A stretch of 25,389 bases of DNA from an uncultured Oscillospiraceae bacterium (lineage in GTDB: Bacteria > Bacillota > Clostridia > Oscillospirales > Oscillospiraceae). The position numbers and the translations under genes were made by a program. The notes beneath the pieces were generated by a model. The model had not been told where the DNA came from and made no database searches. It saw nothing but the letters and a program-made list of their open reading frames with translations. Location of the stretch: contig CAAEKI010000295.1 in the NCBI GenBank assembly GCA_900756495.1, positions 1 to 25,389 of the forward strand, written 5' to 3'. Shown in pieces: positions 15,146 through 22,804 of this stretch; the first letter of the stretch is position 1; each line of letters begins with the position of its first letter.

Positions 15146-16758
15146 TGGGCATTTTTCCGAAGGACACGACCTGCGTAGGTTCTCAGCAGGTCACCGTCTT
15201 TCAGTTCGACCTTGCCGTTGCATAGCACCAGATCGCAGCCGGTGGCATTCATCTGCGGTGTTTTGTACTGCATCTGATCCATCTCCGGATACCGGTAGTT
15301 GGGCAGATCGATCACGGCGATATCGGCATAATTGCCTTCTACCAGGCGGCCCCGCTTATAGATGCCGAAGTGATCGGCCACCATGCTGGTATTTCTGCGG
15401 ACAACCTCTTCATAGGGAACGCCCTTGCCCACATACATCTGGGCGAAGATGGCGAACCCGCCCCGGCGTCGGATCTCGTACCAATCGTAAGGATCTGCGG
15501 GATCTCCCATGATGGTGTCGCTGCCTACGGAAACATAGGGATTCTTCACGATGGATTCACAGTGGTCGATGAAGTTGCTGGGCACATTGGCAGCGGGTGC
15601 GTTGAGCCAGAACACATAGTTCTTCTCATCCCCCAGCAGATCCAGCATGCAGTCATCCTCGTCGATGCCCCGCTCCTGCGCAATATCCCGGACAGATCGG
15701 TTTTCCAGATGGGGATCATCGGAGTTGACGATATAGACCTTGTCCTTAGGACCGGCAAAGGTATAGTTGTCCTTCTTGATCATTGCCCGGCCCTCAGGCG
15801 TATGCAGCGCCCTCTTAACACCCTCAATGCCCTGACTGAACAGCTCGTCACTGAGGGCCATGGTGAACAGCAGCATCCGCTCCTTGCCGGTGCAGTGCCC
15901 CACACTGCTGGGGATCACATCGATCCGGGCGCGAACGCCGTCTTCTTCGATGGCTTTCAGAGCAATGTCATATGCCTCGGGCACAGCGGAAGCCAGATGG
16001 GAGATCTGGATCTTGGCACCGGTGCGGCGGCCCACCTCGCAGAATTCCGCAGTAGACTCGGGAATACCGATCTGGTGGCGGAGATGGGCTGCGGAAACTG
16101 CGTCATATCGTTTGATCTGACTGACTACATTGCACAGTTCCTCCATAGAGGCATACCGGCTGGGGACATAGTCCAGACCGAAGGAAATACCCCAGGCACC
16201 CTGATCCATGTTGTGGCGGATGATATTTTCGATTTGTGCCTGCTCCAGCTCGTCCGGCGCCCGGTTATAGGCACCATGCATCACATACTGGCGGATACTG
16301 CCGTGGCCCAACAGGGTGACAAAGTTGCAGTTGGTTCCCACCTGTTCCACGGCCTGAGCATACCCCTCAAAATCATGCCAGTCGGGCCAGTCCCGCAGAT
16401 AGCGCTGATACTGCTTCAGTCCCACAAGGCCGTTTCCCAGATAATAGTCCAATACTTCCTTTTTATGTCCGGGTGTAATGCTGTGGCTGCAATTGCCGTT
16501 CACCAGCGTGGTCACGCCCTGACGGATATAGGACTCATAGCGCCCATCGTCAAAGCAATACCATTCCTCGTGAACATGGGGGTCGATAAGGCCGGGGATC
16601 ACGTATTTGCCGGCGGCATCGTATACCTCGGCAGCAGGCTCCTGAATATCAGGGGCAATACGGGCTACCTTGTCACCCTTTACCGCAACATCCGCTTTAA
16701 CAGCAGGCTTTCCGGAGCCATCCACTACCAAGCCGTTTTTAATCAGATAATCATACAT
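15139..16758 (-). CDS. N-acyl-D-amino-acid deacylase (D-aminoacylase family amidohydrolase)
   Basis: A 539-residue metal-dependent amidohydrolase expected to release the acyl group from N-acyl-D-amino acids. Likely ligands match those of the characterised D-aminoacylase: His61 and His63 (IDPHVH), Cys90 (GNCSHS; the His63-Cys90 distance of 27 equals the known one), His225 (AAHLRH), His254 (ISHL) and Asp414 (GSD). GHGSIRQYVM (151-160) and the following APDELEQ are also family marks. D-hydantoinase-like or dihydroorotase-like relatives are less likely because of the Cys ligand. AAAGGAG precedes the start. It lies 20 nt after dppC in the same operon, which suggests that the imported substrates include N-acylated or D-residue compounds. 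Confidence 0.9.
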   Translation of the reverse strand: MYDYLIKNGLVVDGSGKPAVKADVAVKGDKVARIAPDIQEPAAEVYDAAGKYVIPGLIDPHVHEEWYCFDDGRYESYIRQGVTTLVNGNCSHSITPGHKKEVLDYYLGNGLVGLKQYQRYLRDWPDWHDFEGYAQAVEQVGTNCNFVTLLGHGSIRQYVMHGAYNRAPDELEQAQIENIIRHNMDQGAWGISFGLDYVPSRYASMEELCNVVSQIKRYDAVSAAHLRHQIGIPESTAEFCEVGRRTGAKIQISHLASAVPEAYDIALKAIEEDGVRARIDVIPSSVGHCTGKERMLLFTMALSDELFSQGIEGVKRALHTPEGRAMIKKDNYTFAGPKDKVYIVNSDDPHLENRSVRDIAQERGIDEDDCMLDLLGDEKNYVFWLNAPAANVPSNFIDHCESIVKNPYVSVGSDTIMGDPADPYDWYEIRRRGGFAIFAQMYVGKGVPYEEVVRRNTSMVADHFGIYKRGRLVEGNYADIAVIDLPNYRYPEMDQMQYKTPQMNATGCDLVLCNGKVELKDGDLLRTYAGRVLRKNAQG

Positions 16759-16778
16759 ACGTTTCTACTCCTTTCTAA

Positions 16779-17624
16779 TCACTCTCTGGATTTAGGGCTG
16801 AGACTGTCATTGATGGCCGTTCCCAGCAAATTGAAGCAAACCACATACACGACGATGCACAAGCTGGGCAGCAGCCACCACCACCAGGGATTGGGGGAGC
16901 TGATCACGGCGTTCTGCCCCCATGCCCGCTTGAGCATGGTCCCCCAGCTCCAAGTGGTCGGATCACCCAAGCCAAGAAAACTCAGGCTGGCTTCCGTCAA
17001 CACGGCGGAGGCCATCACCAGTGTCATATTGACGAACACCGGGCCGGTAGCGTTGATGAGTATGTGTTTGAAGAGGATCCGAGGCTTGGAGAGTCCCAGA
17101 CAGGTGCAGGCCTCAATATACTGCATCTCCCGGATCTTCATGGTGCTGTTCTTCGTTACACGGGCCAACTGCGGCCAGGAGAATATACCTAAGATGATCG
17201 CCACGTTGGTAATAGAGGTTCCCATTACTGCCGCAATAATAATCATCAGCGGCAGCATGGGCAGCGTCATAAAAATGTCAATGAAGCCGTCGATCACTTC
17301 CCGGAGCCAGCCGGTGTTATAGCCGCACAGCAGGCCCACCGGTATGCCGATCGCACCGGCAATGAGCATAGCCATAACGGAAACGTACAGCGAGGTGCGA
17401 GCACCCCAGACCAGTTCTGCAAAAATATCCAGACCAATGTTGTCGGTCCCCAGCCAGTGCAGAGCGCTGGGAGCCTGAAGAATATCCTGCGTGTAGCCAT
17501 CTGGTTTGGCGATCAGCATCGGCCCCACCAGACCGATCAGCAGAATCAGCAAGACGCCGATCATGCCGATCATACCGTTGCGATTACGTACAAAATAATA
17601 GAGGAAGCCTTTTCGTTCTTTCAT
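16779..17624 (-). CDS. dppC: Peptide ABC transporter permease DppC-like
   Basis: A 281-residue inner-membrane permease subunit. Family marks are GTDNIGLDIFAELVWGARTSL (59-79) and the EAA cytoplasmic loop QYIEACTCLGLSK through FKHILIN (168-191) that couples to the ATPases; SLSFLGLGDPTTWSWG (213-228) is typical of DppC. About six hydrophobic helices are visible. The ATG at 17624 is used instead of the longer frame because AGGAGG lies 6 nt upstream and the dppB stop codon is then 2 nt before it. Forms the channel with DppB. Confidence 0.94.
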   Translation of the reverse strand: MKERKGFLYYFVRNRNGMIGMIGVLLILLIGLVGPMLIAKPDGYTQDILQAPSALHWLGTDNIGLDIFAELVWGARTSLYVSVMAMLIAGAIGIPVGLLCGYNTGWLREVIDGFIDIFMTLPMLPLMIIIAAVMGTSITNVAIILGIFSWPQLARVTKNSTMKIREMQYIEACTCLGLSKPRILFKHILINATGPVFVNMTLVMASAVLTEASLSFLGLGDPTTWSWGTMLKRAWGQNAVISSPNPWWWWLLPSLCIVVYVVCFNLLGTAINDSLSPKSRE

Positions 17625-17626
17625 AA

Positions 17627-18589
17627 TCAACCTCCTAGCTTGATTCGGGGATCCAGCCAAGCGACCACAAGGTCAGTGAGAAAGCTCATGATTACCACGG
17701 CTACCGCCATCACAAGAAACGCACCCTGAAGCACCGGGTAATCCAGCGCATTCACAGCGTCATAGACCATCCGACCGATGCCCGGCCAGGAGAATACCGT
17801 TTCCGTTACCGTGGCGCCGCCTACCATGAATCCGATCTGCATACCGATGACCGTCACAGTGGGGATCAGTGCGTTTTTCAGCGCATGGACACGAAGTACA
17901 CGCCCCTTGTTATTTCCCTTGGCGTAAGCGGTGCGAATATAGTCCTCATGCAGCACATCGATCATGCTGTTGCGGGTATACAGCACTGCATTGGCAAGGT
18001 TGGTGATGGACAGGGCGATGGCGGGAAGGATCAGATGCTTGGCAACGTCTCCGTAATAAGACCAGCCGGTGCCCTTGGGCGGCGTATACGCGCCGCCGGT
18101 AGGCAGCAGCTTCAGCTTAAAGGAAAAAATGTACAACAGTAGGAACGCCATAAATGGAATGAACACAGATATTCCCATCGTCACCAGCACGCTGATGACC
18201 CGGTCCGAAATTTTTCCTTTGTGGGCTGCTGCGTACAAGCCCACGCTGATACCAACCAGAATGACGATCAGCATGACTGCCGCCAAAAGCAGCAGCGTCC
18301 AAGGCAGCTTTTCCGCAATATACTGGGAAACCGGAATTCGCTTGGCAAAGCTGCTTCCCAGGTTGCCATGAAGCAATTCCTTCATATAGAGGCCGTACTG
18401 GGTCAGCTTCGACTGGTCCAGGCCGAACTCCTCGATCAGCGCCTGCTGCGCCTCCTCGGACATCTGGGGACTGACCATCAGATCTACGGGATTGGAGGGC
18501 ATAGCGCGGACAATAAAGAATACCAGCGTCACGGAGAGCAGGATCGTCAGAATACCCCGCCCGAGACGTTTCAGAAGATAACGAACCAT
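17627..18589 (-). CDS. dppB: Peptide ABC transporter permease DppB-like
   Basis: A 320-residue permease with an N-terminal helix (KRLGRGILTILLSVTLVFF), the GNLGSSF segment (75-81), and the EAA loop DYIRTAYAKGNNKGRVLRVH to NALIP (216-243), then the VFSWPGIGRMVYDAV motif usual in DppB/OppB. About six membrane helices. GGAGG precedes the start, and the dppF stop codon lies 3 nt upstream, so translation is probably coupled. Partner of DppC. Confidence 0.94.
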   Translation of the reverse strand: MVRYLLKRLGRGILTILLSVTLVFFIVRAMPSNPVDLMVSPQMSEEAQQALIEEFGLDQSKLTQYGLYMKELLHGNLGSSFAKRIPVSQYIAEKLPWTLLLLAAVMLIVILVGISVGLYAAAHKGKISDRVISVLVTMGISVFIPFMAFLLLYIFSFKLKLLPTGGAYTPPKGTGWSYYGDVAKHLILPAIALSITNLANAVLYTRNSMIDVLHEDYIRTAYAKGNNKGRVLRVHALKNALIPTVTVIGMQIGFMVGGATVTETVFSWPGIGRMVYDAVNALDYPVLQGAFLVMAVAVVIMSFLTDLVVAWLDPRIKLGG

Positions 18590-18592
18590 GGA

Positions 18593-19588
18593 TCAACCCT
18601 CCTTTGCAAAGTGACAGCGCACGCAGTGATCAGGCCCCACCGTTTTCATGTCCGGCTCCTGCTCGAAACAAATGGGCTTTGCCATGAAGCAGCGTTGGCA
18701 GAATCGGCAGCCTGCCGGAGGATCTACCGCACTGGGAATATCTCCCTCCAGCAGGATCCGCTCCTTGTGGAGTGCGATGCTGGGCTCCGGTACAGCGGAA
18801 AGCAGAGCCCGGGTATATGGGTGGATATTGTCCCCCGTCAGTTCACTGTACGGGGCGATCTCCATGACCTTGCCCAAGTACATCACCATGACCCGGTCGC
18901 TGATATAGCGAACCACCGCCAAATCGTGGCCAATGAACACATAAGTCAGATGAAACTGCTCCTTCAGACTTTGAAACAGGTTCAAAATCTGCGCCTGTAC
19001 GGAAACATCCAGTGCGGAAACGGACTCATCGCAAAAAATCAGCTTTGGATTCACCGCCAAGGCCCGGACGATGCCGATACGCTGCCGCTGACCGCCTGAG
19101 AACTCATGGGGATATCGGTCGAACACCGCAGGCTGCAGCCCCACGACTTCCAGCAGGTGCTGGATTTTTTCCTTTGCCTCAGCATAACTGGATGCCTGAC
19201 CGTGAAGCAGCATTGGCTCGGCGATCGCATTGCCGATCTTGATTTTTGGGTTCAGGCTGGCGTAGGGATCCTGAAAGATCATCTGTATTTCGCTGCGCAG
19301 GCGACGCTTTTCGCCGGCAGATACTTTGAAGTCCGTAATGTCCTCTCCCTGATAAAACACCTGCCCGGAGGTGGAAGGCGTCAGCGCAAGGATCGTTCGG
19401 GCCAACGTGGACTTACCGGAACCGGATTCTCCCACGATTCCCAGCACCTCGCCGGGATAGACTTCGAAACTGACATCCTCTGCGGCGTGCACGTATTTCT
19501 GTTTTTCAATCAGCTTTCGCTTTTTCACAGGGAACATCTTAGTCAGATGTTCTGCTTTCAAAATGGGGGTTTCCTTTTTTTCACTCAT
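18593..19588 (-). CDS. dppF: Peptide ABC transporter ATP-binding protein DppF/OppF-like
   Basis: A 331-residue cytoplasmic ATPase subunit. Walker A is GESGSGKST (53-61), Q-loop in MIFQDPYASLNP, signature SGGQRQR (164-170), Walker B LIFCDE (183-188) with the OppF-type SVSALDVS, and H-loop GHDL. The C-terminal Opp/Dpp extension carries a cysteine cluster (CRFCQRC, then C307 and later cysteines) that may bind an iron-sulfur cluster, as reported for related transporters. The ATG at 19588 (MSEKKETP) is chosen; it overlaps the dppD end by 8 nt and has GGAGG 9 nt upstream. Confidence 0.95.
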   Translation of the reverse strand: MSEKKETPILKAEHLTKMFPVKKRKLIEKQKYVHAAEDVSFEVYPGEVLGIVGESGSGKSTLARTILALTPSTSGQVFYQGEDITDFKVSAGEKRRLRSEIQMIFQDPYASLNPKIKIGNAIAEPMLLHGQASSYAEAKEKIQHLLEVVGLQPAVFDRYPHEFSGGQRQRIGIVRALAVNPKLIFCDESVSALDVSVQAQILNLFQSLKEQFHLTYVFIGHDLAVVRYISDRVMVMYLGKVMEIAPYSELTGDNIHPYTRALLSAVPEPSIALHKERILLEGDIPSAVDPPAGCRFCQRCFMAKPICFEQEPDMKTVGPDHCVRCHFAKEG

Positions 19589-20570
19589 GGTACGGTTCCT
19601 CCCCTTCAAAGTTCATCCAGCATTGAACGATATGGTCTTCTCCCACCCGCTTTACCGGTGGAATTTTGGTGCGGCACTCCTCCGTGCAGTGTTGGCAGCG
19701 ATCCGCAAACCGACACCCTTCCTTAAAATCATACACAGTAGGCACAGTGCCGGGTATGGTGTAGAGCGGCTTCTTTTCACTGCGCATAGTAGGTACGGAG
19801 GCCATCAGTCCCTGGGTGTAGGGATGCAGCGGGTTGTCGAAAATCGCTTTCAGTGTGCCACGCTCAATGGCACGGCCCGCATACATCACCACCACCTCCT
19901 CGCAAATCTCTGCCACGATCCCCAGATTGTGCGTAATCAGCATCAGACTGCCGGAGGATCCCTTCAGGCGGCGCATGATATCCAGGATCTGCGCCTGGAT
20001 CGTCACATCCAATGCGGTGGTCGGTTCGTCGGCAATCAGTATGGCGGGATGGTTGATAATGGCCATGGCGATCATTACCCGCTGGCGCATACCGCCGGAA
20101 AATTCATGCGGATATTGATTGATCCGGGTCTCTGGATTGGCAATGCCCACATCATTCAGCGCCTCACAGACCTGTTTCCGAATCTCATCTTCCTTCATTT
20201 CTGGATGGTGCAGCTTCAGACATTCGCCAATCTGCTTGCCGATTGTCATGACTGGATTCAGCGCTGTCATTGGCTCCTGAAAGATCATTGCGATCTGCTT
20301 TCCCCGGATCTTTTCCATCTCCGGCTCAGACTTTTTCAGCAGATCCTCTCCATTGAGCAGGATCTCTCCTCCCTGTACAGAGGCCGCAGCCGGCAGAAGC
20401 CGCATCAGAGAAAGGCTGGTCATGCTTTTGCCGCAGCCGGATTCGCCTACGATTCCCAAAGCCTTTCCTTCGTCCAACTGCATATTCAGATGGTCGATCA
20501 GGTTGTAGACCTTTCCGTCATCGTCCTTAAAACCCATGCTGTAATCCTTGAATTGTACCTGTGTTGACAT
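19581..20570 (-). CDS. dppD: Peptide ABC transporter ATP-binding protein DppD/OppD-like (first gene of operon)
   Basis: A 329-residue ATPase subunit. Walker A GESGCGKS (42-49), MIFQEPMTALNP (95-106), signature SGGMRQR (158-164), Walker B ILIADE (177-182), PTTALDVT and H-loop His214. The C-terminal HPYTQGLMASVP and Cys-rich CRFADRC region are typical of the DppD/OppD subgroup. It is the promoter-proximal gene of the operon and overlaps dppF, so the two ATPases are coupled. The ribosome site AAAGGTGGG lies about 10 nt upstream. Confidence 0.95.
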   Translation of the reverse strand: MSTQVQFKDYSMGFKDDDGKVYNLIDHLNMQLDEGKALGIVGESGCGKSMTSLSLMRLLPAAASVQGGEILLNGEDLLKKSEPEMEKIRGKQIAMIFQEPMTALNPVMTIGKQIGECLKLHHPEMKEDEIRKQVCEALNDVGIANPETRINQYPHEFSGGMRQRVMIAMAIINHPAILIADEPTTALDVTIQAQILDIMRRLKGSSGSLMLITHNLGIVAEICEEVVVMYAGRAIERGTLKAIFDNPLHPYTQGLMASVPTMRSEKKPLYTIPGTVPTVYDFKEGCRFADRCQHCTEECRTKIPPVKRVGEDHIVQCWMNFEGEEPYHE

Positions 20571-20988
20571 TGATGATACCCACCTTTCCTCTGTGCATTT
20601 CCACTTCTAAACGGAATCAATGCATTTCAGCCTCGCGCTTGAGCTTTCAAACGCTTTAACACTTTACCGCTTTGCAACACTAAACTTAAAATTGATTTTT
20701 GCTATCATAGTTCTTTGACGGCTAAAAATAAATGACATATGTCACGTTCTTTTCGCCGAACTTTTTTGCGGTTTCCCCGGAATTTTTGATGCGGCCGTGC
20801 AAACAAAAGGACTTCCCAAAATTTGTTTTTTCCTCAAGGACAAACGTCCCTCTTTTTGTTTCTCCAAAGATAATGTTTTGTCATCCCTTTACTTTTTTAT
20901 AAACCTATGTTATCTTTACTATTACTAAGAAATATGGCTGCACAAGAAGAAAACGATTACTTTTGCACCTTCTAAAGGAATGTTTGCT
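20571..20988. promoter_or_regulatory. AT-rich divergent regulatory region between dppD and the Crp/Fnr gene
   Basis: 418 nt with no gene. On the minus strand a candidate -10 TATGAT (20704-20709) gives a start near 20697 and a leader of about 127 nt before dppD; the matching -35 position reads TTTATT, poor, as expected for an activator-dependent promoter. The operator at 20733-20744 is listed separately. The plus-strand promoter for the regulator is not clear; the AT-rich stretch 20880-20935 is the likely place. Confidence 0.6.
20733..20744. promoter_or_regulatory. Candidate Crp/Fnr-type operator of the dpp operon
   Basis: TGACATATGTCA, a perfect 12-bp palindrome with TGACA half-sites, resembles Crp/Fnr-superfamily sites of the PrfA type in geometry (half-sites separated by 2 bp). 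Its centre is 41.5 nt upstream of the predicted dppD start (20697), the standard class II activator position. The divergent gene encodes such a regulator. Confidence 0.6.
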
Positions 20989-21630
20989 ATGATCCAGTTG
21001 AACGATCCTGCGCTGAAACGCGCACTGATTGAAAAACACCATTTTCAAGAGCTTTTCTCGCTTGATCTGGAGAAATGCGCTGTCCTGCTGCGTTGTGAGG
21101 CAGGAGAAACCCTGTGCCACAGCGGTGAGATCTATCCGGAGATCCAGCTGTTGGCGGATGGGGCACTCATAGCCTCCAGCGTTTCTAAAAGCGGAAAACT
21201 GCACTGCGAGCTGCAGTATCAGAGTCCTAACATTTTAGGACTTACTTCCGCTCTTTGGAATAAGCCCGCCATTAACACCATTGAAGCGCTGACCCCCTGC
21301 CTGTATCTGAGTCTTTCCGTGGATCTATACGGGGAGGCGCTTCACCAAGATACAAAGTTTCTCAACTACGCCTGCTCGTATCTGGCAGAGCATATCAGGA
21401 AAAATTTCATTCACTATGAACAGCTGCCAACCAGATTAGCTCAGTTTATTCTGCGGGAGCAAAAAGATGGTTACTTCGGCTACAACACCAGACTTTGCGC
21501 TGACGTGCTGGAAACCAGTCAACGGCATCTGCTGCGGACACTTCGTTCCTTCTGCGACAAGGGTATTTTGGAGCACGTTGGTCGCAGCCGCTACAGGATT
21601 TTGGATGTGAGCAAGTTAGAAGCTCAGTAA
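20989..21630 (+). CDS. Crp/Fnr family transcriptional regulator (YeiL-like)
   Basis: A 213-residue regulator with an N-terminal cyclic-nucleotide-type beta-barrel domain (about 20-115), a dimerisation helix (TKFLNYACSYLAEHIRKNF) and a C-terminal winged helix whose recognition region is CADVLETSQRHLLRTLRSFC (170-189). Pattern and spacing resemble E. coli YeiL (LAxFIL, RHLLxxL). The residues that bind cAMP in CRP are not obvious, so another signal is likely; several N-terminal cysteines (30, 36, 43, 73) leave a redox or metal signal possible. The ATG at 20989 is preferred over 20980 because AAAGGA lies 9 nt before it. It diverges from dppD and is the natural candidate for its regulator. Confidence 0.88.
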   Translation: MIQLNDPALKRALIEKHHFQELFSLDLEKCAVLLRCEAGETLCHSGEIYPEIQLLADGALIASSVSKSGKLHCELQYQSPNILGLTSALWNKPAINTIEALTPCLYLSLSVDLYGEALHQDTKFLNYACSYLAEHIRKNFIHYEQLPTRLAQFILREQKDGYFGYNTRLCADVLETSQRHLLRTLRSFCDKGILEHVGRSRYRILDVSKLEAQ

Positions 21631-21795
21631 TTGATTGTCTGCCTTGATCCCATCAGCTTTTTGTAAAGTCAACAAATTGCTCTCCGGCTTATTGCAGTTT
21701 CAAAACAATCTTTCCTACAGGCTTATTACAATTTCTGATGAATTATCTGTCGCTATAAAATGAAAAACTCCCATACCGGGTTTGCTTTCGCTGGC

Positions 21796-22167
21796 GCAAG
21801 CATAGCGTTTGTATGACAAATGCGCTTGCTGGGGAAATCCCCAGTCAACCATGCCGCCTGCGGGCGGAAACTTCTCGGCAACGTTGCCAGAAGGTGAGGG
21901 CGCAGAATCGGGTTCGGCCATATTGCCAAACCCGATCACAGCGGACTGCACGAAAGCGCTGCAGACAATCTTGTCACAAGCGGTAGCCGCCGAAAAACGG
22001 GTTTGACAATGTTGCAAAACCCGTTCTCAAAAAACGATGCCTCGCATTCTAAAGTATTTCTTCACGTGCAAAGCATAAAATATCGGGTTCGGTGAATTCA
22101 CCGAACCCGATATTACTTTTTGGCAAAGTCGTCTAAAAGTAAGGTTTGGCAATCTTGCCAAACCTTA
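21796..22167. repeat. Array of nine hairpins, several with a shared palindromic core
   Basis: Stems: 21796-21829 (GCAAGC and GCGTTTGT arms, ATA bulge), 21829-21844 (CTGGGG/CCCCAG), 21854-21867 (CCGCC/GGCGG), 21871-21893, 21907-21936 (ATCGGGTT/AACCCGAT), 21957-21982, 21996-22025 (AACGGGTTT/AAACCCGTT), 22079-22114 (perfect 18-bp arms) and 22140-22167 (13-bp arms). Five contain a 12-mer close to GRYAANNTTGYC at 21877, 21916, 21964, 22005 and 22148; the outer arms differ yet stay complementary. A tenth copy lies at 22657-22688. Confidence 0.7.
22140..22167 (-). terminator. Hairpin terminator after the small membrane-protein pseudogene
   Basis: AAGGTTTGGCAA (22141-22152) pairs with 22155-22166, and T22140 pairs with A22167. 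On the minus strand the stem is followed by CTTTT, 4 nt after the pseudogene stop. Confidence 0.6.
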
Positions 22168-22170
22168 TCA

Positions 22171-22408
22171 TCACACTACTATTTCCCTCGCCACACGGAT
22201 CAGGGACACCACCCAGGACAATGCTGCAAGTCCCGCCAGTACGAAGAAAATACCATCCGCCTGCGTGGTGTGAGCCAGATACCATGGACGAAACACGGTA
22301 ACTGCCCGTGCCCCATACAGGCAGCGGCACAGACAGCCGCAGCGCCTGCATCAGACGGACGAGTCCGCCAAGCAGCGTCATTCCCAGCATCAAAAAAGCA
22401 TACATCAT
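22171..22408 (-). pseudogene. Frameshifted small two-helix membrane protein
   Basis: The frame from ATG 22408 encodes a helix (MMYAFLMLGMTLLGGLVRLM, then QALRLSVPLPVW) and then turns into an unlikely sequence. One base later a different frame continues naturally with ARAVTVFRPWYLAHTTQ, then a second hydrophobic helix GIFFVLAGLAALSWVVSL and RVAREIVV before TGA at 22171. Removing one base from the C run at 22311-22314 (G run on the coding strand) joins them into a 78-residue two-helix protein. It is either a recent frameshift or a sequencing error. Family unknown. GGAAGG lies 11 nt before the start, and a hairpin terminator follows directly. Confidence 0.6.
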
Positions 22409-22445
22409 GTTCCATGCTTCCTTCCGTAATTTGTTGCATGTTACC

Positions 22446-22487
22446 ATCAGCGGACAGACTTTGCAAGGGTCTGTCCGCTGATTTTTT
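22446..22487 (+). terminator. Rho-independent terminator
   Basis: ATCAGCGGACAGAC (22446-22459) pairs perfectly with 22469-22482 and is followed by TTTTT. It points rightwards, but no intact plus-strand gene precedes it, so it may be what remains of a lost gene or a leader hairpin of the minus-strand pseudogene. Confidence 0.7.
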
Positions 22488-22656
22488 GTGCGAATTTTCT
22501 ATGATGAAGGAGTTCTGTCAGACACCCTCAATTTCGGCGGCAGGGGGTCAATGAAACACCCTGCACCATCAATTTTTTGTAGAAATTTTTAATTTCTGGT
22601 TACTCACCACGCTGTTTTTTCGGGAGGGATAGTGAGGGGGCTACGCAGAAGTCGAG

Positions 22657-22688
22657 AACCGCTTTGGGTAACATTGCCGAAAGCGGTT
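22657..22688. repeat. Tenth hairpin with the shared core
   Basis: AACCGCTTT (22657-22665) pairs with AAAGCGGTT (22680-22688); the centre GGTAACATTGCC (22667-22678) matches the core of the upstream array. Confidence 0.55.
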
Positions 22689-22804
22689 GGGCGATAACTA
22701 CCTATGTTGGCCCCGTGCAGCCTTCTTTGACACCTGCTGGCATCCCTTGCCCGTCGGAGTGGGAGAACACCCGTGTGGGGCGGGAAACGCCACCGGTATT
22801 CCAC

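Larger units (their letters stand above)
21631..22170. other. Non-coding stretch with dense hairpin array
   Basis: 540 nt without a convincing gene; frames through it (for example minus strand 21715-22017) run over palindromes and look accidental. It starts AT-rich with a 16-nt imperfect direct repeat (GGCTTATTGCAGTTTC at 21686 and a copy with two changes at 21720). From 21796 to 22167 at least nine hairpins follow each other; they are itemised as a repeat feature. It may be a structured RNA, a cluster of palindromic repeats or a decayed mobile element. Confidence 0.6.
22409..22800. other. Gap between pseudogene and recombinase remnant
   Basis: About 390 nt with no supported gene. It holds a strong terminator (22446-22487), a GAAATT/AATTTC palindrome near 22581, and another hairpin with the shared core (AACCGCTTT/AAAGCGGTT, 22657-22688). 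The sequence just before the recombinase remnant is not recognisable as recombinase. Confidence 0.5.

Noticed and set aside
13261-17322. Long plus-strand frames over the binding-protein, deacylase and dppC genes
   Set aside because: They are antisense to genes with clear signal peptide, metal-ligand and EAA motifs.
21715-22017. Minus-strand 100-codon frame across the hairpin array
   Set aside because: It runs through five or more stem-loops, has no good ribosome site and no recognisable domain; chance frame is more likely.
21796-22167. CRISPR array
   Set aside because: The repeated unit is a short palindromic core with variable arms, spacing is irregular, there are no identical 25-40 nt repeats and no cas genes.
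22120-22554. Plus-strand 144-codon frame
   Set aside because: Antisense to the frameshifted membrane protein and crossing a terminator; its Cys/Ser/Pro-rich product looks like a shadow.
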